Positions 1-12,100 of a stretch of 64,000 nt of DNA are shown piece after piece. The stretch comes from Taeniopygia guttata (Eukaryota > Chordata > Aves > Passeriformes > Estrildidae). The stretch's first letter is position 1; every line of letters starts with the position of its first letter. The notes beneath the pieces are model-generated. The model had not been told where the DNA came from, did no database searches, and saw only the letters and a program-made list of their open reading frames with translations. The stretch lies in contig NC_133027.1 in the NCBI RefSeq assembly GCF_048771995.1, positions 105,433,501 to 105,497,500 of the forward strand. Reading direction: 5' to 3'. The translations under genes and the position numbers were made by a program.

Positions 1-745
1 ATAATTCAGAGCTCCAGTACAATGTAGGACAGGAATCACATGGCCTAGAGCAGGTAGGTTATGAGCTAGGATAGAATTAAAGAAAGGAAGAAACTAAGCA
101 AGCCTTTGCCTTCCAGTGGCAGGAGACCATTTGATCAACTCAGCTACCCCGGCAACCTGACATTTCAAATTTTCAGACACGTTTTCCTTAAATATTAGAA
201 AGCCACAGTATCCATCTCAATTCTCATTAACGACTGAAATAACTTTGAAAACAATGAAGCAGTATTTTGTTCCCGTTAGGTTTCCCACATAATTCAGATA
301 ATGCATCACACCTGGAAGAGGCTTACTGAGTTTGTGTGACCCACTACCAGTCAGTAAACAATTCACATGCAGAACTGCCTCCCTTTGCATCAAATGAATT
401 GTGCTACAATGGAATGAGTGTGATACTTGAAAGAATTGCTTACAATTGCACATACAAGAGAAAAAGATAGCTAAGTCTAAATTAAGATGTTGGCTATGAA
501 GTTTCCAATAGGACCTTGACATGACTGTTGACCTACTCATGACATGATCACACCAGTAAGGATTTGGAATTCTATTAGTATTACCAGAGGAAAAAAGTCA
601 AGGAGTCATCAGGAAAATAAATCTATATCTGCTACTCCATCAGCCAATTACTGTTGTTAAAGTGGAATTAGATGAGTATTGACAATGTGAAGGGGATAAG
701 GATTAAGCAGATGACAGAGCATACAGCTAGCATTGCTCTTCTGGC

Positions 746-763
746 TTTTTTTTTTTTTTTTTT
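746..763. repeat. Poly-T run
   Basis: Eighteen T followed by CCCTACAG. It resembles a plus-strand splice acceptor, but GPATCH2 is on the other strand and no plus-strand exon follows. Confidence 0.85.
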
Positions 764-3700
764 CCCTACAGAAAGCTTTAAAAACCCCTCAGATGGGAAA
801 GGAATATAGTATACAGAATCCAGTGTTGTACCTCTGATCATGTCCTGAAGTAGCAGTTATATACATTAGCCTTCCAGCCAATCACAAAACCAGGCCAAAC
901 CCCAAACCCAGTATTGGAGTCCATTAAGGCAAGAGTTTGACATGACATTAACTTGACAACTCACTTCAACCTCAATTATTTGAATGCCACATTGTAATGC
1001 AATTAAATTATGTTAGAGGTATTTTTCTAAGTTCTTAAGAACTGTTTCAGTGTAATAAATGAAACCATAAAAATTTCTCAGTTAAATGAAGCAGTCTTCA
1101 TGAAGTCAGTGGACTTCTGACATTTAAGAAGCTAACTTCACAGCTGTTTTGTAAATCTTTTTAAATACTCCAAGTAATGGGAGAAAGGGCAGACCTGAAA
1201 TTCTTACTGATTACTTATTTTGGCCGATACATCTATCAGGCTGCAAATTGGCTACAATCCCCATTAATTTCCTTTTAAACACAGACACACATGTAAAGAG
1301 TGTATTTCTACATGGAACAAATATTACACAAAAACTTGGCAAACAATTTTCTCCTGTGGTCCAGACTGCCCAAACACCCAACCTTTTTAGTGTAATATAA
1401 AGGACATAAGTCACTCTGTGTGAATGAACAAATCTGTCTAAAGGTAATACAAATTTTAATTGTTTCCAATTCTTAGTGAGGATGCTAGTAACACTGAAAA
1501 ATATAAGGGAAAAAACCTTCAGACAGATTGTGTCAATTTTTCTTTTGAGTAAAACCCTTATTTCTGAATGTCATTATTTTTAAATAATGAAAAGCATATA
1601 TTTCCAGCAAAAGTGTTAAATTCCTGCAGAATGACACTGCTATAACATAGTTTCCCTTCATAATCAGAACTACTGAACCATGAACTCTGTCTCTATGCAA
1701 ACCAAAGGAAGAAACTTAGCATATTCAAGCAACTTTTTAGCACTGTAATAATCAGCTTCCTTATTTGGTCCAAATAAACATCAAGATTGGCAGCTGACAT
1801 AGTACAAGGGAAGAAGAAATTGGAAGGGATGAAATCACTGAACTTCTGGAAATTAAAATTCCAAGTGATGCTTAAAAATAGGTAGCATGGAGATGCACAG
1901 TATTTATTTATTAGTTATTAGTGCTCTTGGATATAAATGTGCTTTATATACAGTACAAATTCACAGAATCACTCCGCTGTTGTTTCTGTTTGTGCTTCAC
2001 CTGGCTAAACCTTGCAGAGACCCAATTCTTATTCTGGGCTACCAGAAAGCAAATGTCTGCATCCACCTTGACCCATCATTCTTGGAACTCAAGGGACCTA
2101 CCCTTCTTGAAAATTTGCCAAAAATTTTCTTGGCATTATCTTTTATCAGTACCTCAGGGAAATTTAACCTTAAGACACTATTAAAGCAGGAAAACACAAC
2201 ATTTTTAGAATATTCAGACAGAAGTTAAAATAAGTCTTAGAGGTCACTACAGCCATAGCTCTAGACATTTAAAAAAAAAAAAATCAGCATGGTTTCTGTT
2301 CAGAAAAAAGCTTTGAGTATAATTAACTGAAATATAAATAACATTGTCTAAGATAATTAAGGATAACAGAGGATACTAATTACTAAACATAAATGACCCG
2401 GCCAACAAATCAATAAAACCAGTGCTTTTAAGTTCCTATTCTATCTCTACCTGTTCATGATGCATTCGGAAGGGAGATAAGGCAAACTGGGAAAAAAAAA
2501 TTAAGCAACTCTACCTGGTTTCTTATAGCTTTACACCTGACATTTAAGTGACTTTGAGGGCTAACAAAGGCACAACCACCGATCAAATGTTGAAGCATTT
2601 ATAAGGTTACTCCCACATGGGTTTCCCTCATGCTAATTACCAAGTTTATGCCAAAAGCCTTTCCTCAAGGGAGTTAATAAATTTAGGTTTGTCACTTAGG
2701 CTGGCTACATCTTTTCACAAAACTTGAGGTATTTAATAATCATTTACATCTGAACGACTGTCACATTTAAGTGGATTGTCAAATTATCTTGGAATTTCCT
2801 GAAAGTATTGGAATGAGGCAAGAAGGAAGAAAAAAAAAGTGATGACAGCTCACATCTCTTCCATAGAAAACCCAGGTAAAAAAAGGCAATAAAAAATTGG
2901 CTTTCCACTAGAGAATGACAATGGATAACACACCTCTCTCCCTCTTCTTGACAAAACAGATTTATTACTCTGGATAAAATAGAGGTATCAACTCCACAGA
3001 ATGTATCACCAACAAAAGAGGTTATACAAATCAAGATGTAGATTTCAATTATTAGAGAAAATATAGGATAAGATGCCTAGAAGTTCAAAGTAATGTCATT
3101 TAGAGAGACAAAAAGCTTTTTTTTTTTTTTTCAAAGTTATATTAACTCTACTGATATACAGCAGCTCTGGACAAACATTTTTTGCCTGTGTACAGTGCAA
3201 ACACTGCAGGCCTCACAGCATGTTCCACTGCAATGAAACTCTGGCAATCACTCTCAACTTCTCCCTAAACACAGAAACTATACCAAATTTTCCTAAGTGT
3301 CTTTACAACATCAATGTCACTCAAATCAAGATTTTCTTAACAGTACATGAAAATGTTTCTACAACTTTCCTTTTCTTCCTTAACCTACTATTTCCACTTA
3401 AACCATCTGCTATCGTAATCCATTCTTTCAACTTGATGCAACTATTCAGATTAAAAATTAGTACAGTTAAAAATTAGTTCCTGAATTACATGCATGTTTA
3501 AATAGATACGCACCAGCCAGACGACACAGAGAGAATTTTGACCTTTTATAAGTGAGAAGAAAATTACTTCAGATTTCTTTTTTAGCACCCACCACCTCCA
3601 AAAATAATCTTAGTGACTTTCTAGAGGTCAAGCAACTGGAATGACAATACTTAAAACCAAAAAACATCACAACAGTTTTTAGGAAACTGGTCAGTCTCCA

Positions 3701-6700
3701 GGAGGATCTACCTGGCATTGGGAAAGAACTTAAGTGTGACCTCAGTCTACAGACAAAAAGCCACTCAAACTCATGTTTCCTGGATCTGCACCAGAGTGAC
3801 TTTAGCTAGCAAGCTTATGCCCATGAGATGTTATTGTCCAGCTTTAAATCTCAGCTGCTTTTCACATCAGCAATCAGCAGAATAGGCTGAGCAGTCAGAG
3901 AAATGGACAAAAGTTTTAACCAAGTCAGAGGATGATCCTATAGACTATGAACTACTACACACTTGTTGATTTGCTTACTTAGAAATGAACAATTTCACAT
4001 TCAGGTGCAAGAGAACCAAGATGAGAGAGCAAGCAGCAGCAAGATTTAGGTTTGTACACATATTCTAAAAGCAAATGACTATTGCACAAGCAGCTGGCTG
4101 ATGACTAGAAGTGCATAAAAAAAGGTGATTACATAGCCTTCTCAAATGAGATACAACTGAAACTTCGCACTGAAGAACACTTAAGTAAAAACAGTCATTC
4201 TGACAATTCACTACTATTACACCACTATTAAGCTTAGGAGCTTTGATCCCATGTTGGGATTTTTTAGGCATTAAAAAAACCCCGAACCCAGGTAGAACCT
4301 TTGTATTTAAGCACTTGTTAGGAGTTGAAAACTTAAGAAGGGTCACATTTAAATGACTGCAACTTCGTATGAATTCCGAGTGCAACTGGCAGCATCTCTT
4401 CTTAGTTAATGGACATTACAAATATCTGTAACAGTGATTGAGAATAAAGGGCAAAAGAGCAAGAACACACAAACGAGTAAAATGCAGAAATATAAACTTC
4501 AACCAATCCACTAAATGTAACCTGTCTTGCCAGATCTTTTTTAACTTATTGGAAAAGTTGCTCTACTTAATATTGACAAAGAGATGTGTAAATCAATACA
4601 TTTGGAACAAGCAATATATTTTAATTTAAAAATGTTCAACTGCAACAGTAAATCTATGCACTTAGCACATACAAATCAGAGAGGTTTGCCTGTTGGGTAC
4701 TTTTGACAAGGTAAGACAAGATGGTATGCAAAGCTCAGATGCAAGTAGCATTACAAACATTTTAAAAGATATATTTGCTAAAAGAAGGAACATGCTGAAA
4801 TGAACTCTACTACCATTGGCTTGAATTTACCAAATGAAGTTAATGAAAAAACACCACGGGAAAACCTCTCAGTTTTCTGTTTTGCAATACATTCCAACTA
4901 TTTGTTACTGTCATAAAGTTCAGACTCTGGCAGCTCTCAGAAAAATGAATGTCAGACTGAGAAAAGAAAAAGAGTTATTAAAAAAAAAAATCTAGAAGTC
5001 TCAAATGTAAATAAAGATGCCTTATTTCTTTCCTATGGTATAATACTGCCCCCACACATTCTCCTCATGCTACTTCAAAATTGCCTCATCACCTTTCCTA
5101 ATCATTGTCTCTTAGATGTAAAAGTTTAAAAAACTTTCAGTAAAAATATGCAAATCTAAAACCCATTACTCAATTTCACATTTTAACATGGGCCTAAGTA
5201 TGCCATACTATGAAAAAAAAAATCCCGGTATTATTATTATTATTAAAAATATACTACAGTAAATAGGAGTTTCTTTTCAAGTCTGCAAAATATTCTTCTA
5301 GCAAATTTCAAAATAAAGTTATTTATGATTCTTATTTTATATTCATCATGATGGAAAGGTAATAGTGATGAAGGCAGACAAACCAGTCTTAAAATAAGGA
5401 AAAAAACTGCAGAGATTATTTCAGAATAGTCTTAAATTTATAAAGTTATAATACCATATATTAGAAACAATGATGTTACCTTCACTGCATACACTTGGAC
5501 AGACAAAAATTGTCTTGGCAGTGTTACATCTCTTCTTTGTGTCTGCCCTACTTGCTATAGCCTAGAATATAATGAAAGTTTCAGCTGTTTCTGCAAATGA
5601 ATTCATCAAGTTTGTAGTAATTTGAAATTGGACTACAACTTTGATCATAACAAATTAGTGCTAATAAGGCCAACTGTTCATTCAACATGGTGATATGCTA
5701 GATTTGTGATGAATGGTAAAAAACTGATTATTATTTTACTTGTGACTACAGTTAGAGAATTTTAGAAGCAAGAGCCAGCACAAATCATTCAAAGTGGATG
5801 CCAACAATTATGATCTTAAAAAGAATGAGAAAATATTTCTCATTTCTCTTCCTCCCCATTTCCTAAAACACCAACCAGAAATACATTAATGTCTAATAGC
5901 TCGCCCCTATCAAAAGGTAAAATCTGAATTCATAAATGGCTTCTAGGAAATGGCTGTGGATAACAAAATGAAAATGTGTTTTTAGAATACCTTCTAATGC
6001 CATTGGAATATAAGAATTCCCAAATATACTTGTCAAGTAATAGAATTCCAGATAGTTATAATTCCCCAGCAAACCAGTTTGATATCCCTGAGCAAGACAG
6101 TGAGAAGTGCATTTAATATATCCTGATTGTTCTTTAAAAAGGTTTCTCATGACATTTTAGGTTGAATAGAGGATTAAATAATTCAGAAAGAACATTTATC
6201 TTATTCTTACCACTAGCAATGAAAAGTGCAAAATATCAAAAGCATATTGAAAAGAACTGCACTGTTTCACTGTTTTCCTGGGTTCTGTCTTCAAAACCAC
6301 ATTCCCCTCTCAGCCTTCATACACAGCCCATAACAAAGTTATTGAAGTACTTTGAGTAGCGCAAAAAAATCTGCTTTTTCCTGGTAAACTGTCAAGGATT
6401 TTTATCAAAGAATTAAGAATTTTCCCCTTTGAATGAGAGAGGGTTGCTGGTTACAATACTCTATCCCTTGCAATCCAAGTAAATTCCTTCTGCTGGGATG
6501 ACTGCCTTGAATCCACCTCTGCAAGGTCAGAGTTCATAAAGCTCCTCAGCAGTGGTGGTGTTGTTTTCAGCATTGATGCACTGCTAAGCAAGGCCTGTTA
6601 CTGCTTTTCAGTCTCTGCTGTCACCACTCCTCAATGGCAACATAGAAGTAAGCATCAGGCTTACTGTGGCAAATAAATTTATTTAAAATGACTACCAAAA

Positions 6701-7079
6701 CCAGTACAAACAATGTGGTAAGGAAGGAAATGAGGAATAAAGAATACTGTCAAAAAGACCTAAAAGAAAATGTCATGAAAATGCCAAGGGAAAAAACACA
6801 AAGAGAAAACACCATGAAACATTTCTGGGAAAGGAGAGTCCAGGAAACAATATACATGACAATACAGCAGGTGGTTTTTTCTCTGTATCCTCTTTCAGAC
6901 CTGCTCTTGCAGTGGCACTAAGTGGCAGTCCCAGGTAGGACTAATGCAAGAGAGAAGGGAGGTTCTGGTTTGTTTTTTGCCTTAAATAAGACAATTACAC
7001 AAGATATTTCTAGCTTATATTTGTACAACACAGAACTCTTAACATTCTCAATCAAAGATATGAAGATTAATGGTCTGGG

Positions 7080-7770
7080 GTGATCAATGCGTGCAGTGGG
7101 TTACAGGATAGGAACCAGACGGAGCACGATGGAGCCAGTGAGCTGCCACTTCATGCAGTGCCTCTCCCAACACTTGCTTCTACTCATGCCTGTGTCCCCT
7201 GAGCCCTAAGGAACACTACACAGATTTCCTGTGGTATCTGGAATTCACACATCTAAGTCAGAGAGAGGCCTAACTGACCAAGTCTGGCAATTTAGATAGA
7301 ATGCTAAGGATGGCAAGAAAGTCTTGCAGCATATGTCACAGTTGAGATGACCACAATACACACAGTATTTCATACAATTTCAGAGGGCTTTAAGCATTAG
7401 CCCATACAGAGCCCATACATCTTATCACATCAGAAGACTTCAGGTGTCTGCCCATACAGAGTAACACCACTTCAGAAGGCTGCAAGTGTCTGCCCTATTT
7501 GTTGTTTAGCCCAGCTTTTTATATTCTTTGTCTTGCATGCTTTACACCTGAGTGCCCTCTGTTCCCTTTGGTGGCTGGTCAGTGCACCTGGACACTCCAT
7601 GTCTCATTCCCTTCAATGCTGCTCACCTGCTTTTCATAGCTGTAGCCCATTAGGGATGAGGTTCAACCACAGCCCCACTCCCAATTACCACAAACTGAGA
7701 GCCTACAAGACACTACGGCACCTTGCTAGAACCGCAGTGATACAGCACAGCACAAAGAACCAGACTCCTA
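7080..7770 (-). mobile_element. Probable ERV LTR on the minus strand, GPATCH2 intron 5
   Basis: Read on the minus strand this GC-richer block contains GTGGTTGAACCTCATCCC, CTAATGGGCTACAGCTATG, then a TATA box AATATAAAAAGC (plus 7515-7526), and ends with GGTTCCTATCCTGTAACCC. The order resembles an avian ERVL-type LTR promoter with U3, TATA and R-U5. Downstream of the TATA are three imperfect copies of a unit around GGGCAGACAC-TGAAG-CTTCTGA (plus 7380-7500). Ends are approximate and no internal retroviral genes are seen. Family name not assigned. Confidence 0.5.
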
Positions 7771-8959
7771 GAAATGAGTCTCAGGCATTAAGGGTTGAAA
7801 AGGCTCTCATTGTTTTATAAAATAAATCTTTTACAATTTTAATTTTTTTAGTAAATCTATGTAAGATTTATTTAATAAATACTTAAGCATAGAGAAACAC
7901 TTTGCATTTATTTTTAGCAATGAATACTATAATCTGACCAGCACATCAGCAAGAACAACCTTTTCTTTTACCATACCCCCATTTAAAAATTCCTTTATTT
8001 AATAAATATGCATCTTTCTGCTACATGCTTTACATCAAAGATCCTTCCTTGTTCTTCTTAAAGACCATGCACTATAAACCCTATTCTGCGCCACCGATTT
8101 TAAATTTCATCTATAAAAGTCATTTTACATATACCACAAATAACAATACATGCCCCAGTTTGAATATTAAAGCTGTAATTCAATTTCAAGGTTCTTCTGA
8201 CAGTATTCTAGTATCACACTTTTTTTTTCCAAGATGCTACTTGAATCCTTTTTAGTAAATTCACAAACTACCGCAAATCAAAAGCTTAAAAGCTGATACT
8301 TTTCATTGAGAACTTCAATACAGCTTGTTGCTATCCATGCAAAAGTACTAAGGAGGTTGTCCTATAGTATATTACTAGAAATTAACAGAAATAGTTGAAA
8401 TTAATAAGAGAAGCTATATGATTCCATGCTTATAATCTATACCCTAATACACATTCATTTCAACTTGCTATGTATTTTCTTCTTGCATTCCTATCAAACA
8501 GAAGGGAGGGTATTATTTGCTGTTAAGACAGATATATGAAAAACCCACATAGAGATAAATCCATATTTAAAGAGTGTAAACTCACCTAAGTCTCTGTTCC
8601 TTAGACTTTATTAGCTTTACTTATTCAGACTATTAGACAATACTGAATATTGTCTAACTCTTAGACAATACTAGGCTTTGACTGGATGAAAAAGAATTAA
8701 ATTTAGCTTCTATGAATCTGGTTAACAGTCTCAATACAGTGTAGGTAGTGGTCAGGGACTGGCCTGTGCCTGTCACATTTGGCTCCATGATGGACAAAAT
8801 CACCTCACTGTACACCAGAATGGAAGCAGGAGTCCCTGCTGCTTCTGTGAAAAGAGTATTTGGGAATAGGAAGCAAAAGCCAAAGGGAGACACACACAAG
8901 AGGATGCAGAAAGGAGATGCCAGAAGCAGACAAATGGTGAATGAAGGAGATGCAAGAGT

Positions 8960-9187
8960 GAGACTCACTGATCTGTAGTTCCTCAGATCCTTCTTTCTCT
9001 CCTTTTTAAAAACAGAAGCAATGCTTCCCTTTTCCCAGTCACTGGGGATTTTGCCTGATAGCCATATTTTTTCAAATATGATGGAGAGTGGCTTGGCAAC
9101 AGTATCAATCAGTTCCCCCATCCCTGGGATGTGTGTCATCAGGTCACTTGTGGCTGTTCAGCTTCATCAAGTGATCCTGAATCTACC
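8960..9187 (-). pseudogene. CR1 LINE reverse-transcriptase fragment, broken
   Basis: The minus strand encodes a piece of the CR1 ORF2 reverse transcriptase: PLSIIFEKIWLSGKIPSDWE followed by FKKERKKDLRNYRSVSLT, the well-known stretch just N-terminal to the RT catalytic blocks. Upstream of it, LNSHK is followed by a stop codon and a degenerate (P)DD-THPR, so the frame is broken. The match stops abruptly after SLT at about 8960, where unrelated sequence begins. The element therefore lacks the RT active-site region and the 3' end. It is not functional. Confidence 0.85.
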
Positions 9188-12100
9188 CTTTGCTTATAGC
9201 AGGAGGGACGTCACTCCCTCCACATCCACACAGAATCAGGCACTTGAAGCTGTGTTTTGGGAGACATCATCACAAACAGCCAACTCACATGTGGAGCCTG
9301 GAACAACTCACGTCACACACTGCCTCCTCTTCAAATAGGCAGTTCAGTTACAATGTTGTATGCATGTATGCAGGCTTAAATAGCTATGAAAAGGAAACTT
9401 TGGGTATCATCAGGAACAGAAAAAAGACTTGAGTTAGGTAAAAAAGGGAGGGGGAAGTAAAAGCTCCTGTAGCTAAATTTTGTCAAAAGGTAGTAGAAAA
9501 AAATCCTTAAACTAAAGTTCTTTGAGATGGTCAAGAGTAGTTGTATTTGCTAACTGCACTTTGTATATTGCCTACAAGCAAACATGGCATTCAATTAAAT
9601 CTTCAACCTGTTGAAGATGTATGTTCAAGGTCTGCCATGTGAAATTTAGGACAGTAAACACTCCAACGCACAAAACCAAGCCAGTGCTTACCAATAGAAA
9701 CAAAAATACATATGGAATTCAGAGACATCCACAGGCAGGAGAGCACAAAATACCTAGCCAGACAAAGAAACACTACCATAATAAGCCAAGGACTGGTATA
9801 ATCCATAGTTCTTAAGTCAACTTGCTCCACTTGAAAGAGGCTAAACAAATTTATAAAGAAAGCAAATGGCAAGACACAGGAAAATCTCAAATGGGTTCTC
9901 CCCAGTCTCAACCTTTCACAACCTACCATCCTGCTGCTCACAACAAAACCTCACAGCAATGCCTGCCAAAATCCCCTCCTTGTCTCACCTCTTTCCTTTG
10001 ACACCTTTAAGATTAGCCATTGCTGCACAGTAGGTGAGACCCTGCCAAACATCAGGAGACCCTTGATCAGGAATAATCAGAACTGGGAGAATTGATGAGA
10101 TTCCTGTTTTGGATTGATTGATCAGGATTGCTGGCTTGGGTTATCACTTTTGTGAGAGAAAACTCAAAGTGCCTGGGGTTAGCCAGCCTTCTCCAAATTG
10201 CTCGTCAGACAAGTTCTGGATTGCATAGGTGCTGCTGCTCAAACAACAACAAGGAATACAGTTTTCCAGGCCACACAACATCTAGATCATACTAAACAAA
10301 ACTAGACACTTGGATCAAGAAGACTGATCTCTATAAAGAATACAACCATAAAAACTTTAATAAGATTGATGCACAAACCTGGACAAGTACCATCAGCTTC
10401 CTCAGAATGCTCAGTTAAAAGATGTATGCTAAGGAAAGCACACAAAGCTTTAAAAAGTCTGCTTTGAGAGAACTTGTGCCAGGCATTTTGCCAAAGGATA
10501 GATCATTAATGGTTTTGATGATCTCCCCTTGGAGAGGGGGCTGCCAAGACAAATCCTCTTAGCTATACTAGTGAGGTTAAGTGAGGTCAAAAAGTCCCAC
10601 CTCTCCCCAGCTGTGGGCACTTCACCAGTTTGATAATTTTGATAATGAAATAAATGAATGCTTTAGGTGTTTACATTTAATTAGTCTGATGCCAGCAGAG
10701 TTTCTAATAACCAGTATTATACTTGGGTTTGTGTCTGCTTTGATTAGCTCTCTTAACGGCCGACCAGCTCTGTCACCCTACTGGAATAATCTATTTTGCG
10801 CAAGTCAAGGCCATTTGAGACCTCTGGGCTATGTGGAGGCTGACAGCACGGCTGGCCACTTCCAGCTCCTCCAGCAAGACAGCAAAAATAAAGGGGACAC
10901 CAGATGTACCTGAATCTCCAGGCACTTTTCTGTCTCCCTTTAGGTTAAGGTAGACACAAGAGCCTGTTTATTCTCTTCTGAAGGCAAAAGAAACAGTTGC
11001 ACTCTGAAAGCTGCTGTGCACAATACCTCAAGGATATTATTTACCTTCCAAAGCAAGAGTGTCTAAACATTCACCTGTTCCCTAAACACTTCTATGCACA
11101 GGAGGCAAGAATTAATCTCCTTTCAGGAATAATACTTGTACAGTTGATCTCCATGGCAACAAAAGCGAAACTTAAAAGTAGTTGGTGTAATAACATTCAG
11201 TATCCCATCAAAACAGTTGGCTACCACAAATACTATTTGTAGCTATTCATTCAAGCACATTCTCTACATTGCTATGTTCCTGTTTCAATTATTTTGAGAT
11301 TAAGTTTCTTTGCTTTACTAATTTAATGGAAAAACTGTAGAGAAACACATCCAAAAAAAATATCCAAAGATTTTGAACAGAAAAAAACCACAGTAACACT
11401 GACTGAAAGGGCACCAATTTCTCACCAAGAACCAGCAACAGTGTATCAATTGTCAGATACAATATTGGATAATTTTACTTTAAGCTCTCTTGGAAAATAT
11501 TTTCTAATCCCTAATCACTACATGGTAAACTAACAAACTATAGATACAACGGATGCAATCAACCAAAATTTGTGAAGAGCAGTTTCATATCTATTAACCT
11601 ATAATTAAGAGACCACTAAATAATTAAGGACCTATTTCTCCAAGGTCCCATAACCACTTAATACATCACCACAACTAGACACAGATAGTCATAATACAAT
11701 TTTCCATGCTCATGACAGATATTGGGCCTGCTGCCCTCCAAGACTGCTGAAGAGCTCTGATCATACCACCTGCAGTAGTAACTCCCCTGAAACAAGTGAG
11801 GTACAAACCTCCCTCCACAGAAAAAGAATTTAAAAAACCCAAAAATAATCCCCCTGACCAAAGTCTTGAAAGAACACCCAAGCAGACTGCTTTTTAGAAA
11901 GTACCTTTCCCCACCCCATAAAATCTAAGAGGAAGAGAAGATTGTCATGCAATATCTGGACAACCGCTATAGTTTGCTACTAATGGGTTATTATTGATAC
12001 TTGTTTATGTTTTGTTATTTTGTGTTACTTTAGAGTACACACATCTCAATACTTTTTTTCGGAAGTTGTGCTCACTGTTCTGATTCAGAAGAGAATATAT

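Noticed and set aside
746..775. Poly-T followed by CCCTACAG, like a plus-strand splice acceptor.
   Set aside because: No plus-strand gene is here and the sequence after it has no supported coding exon.
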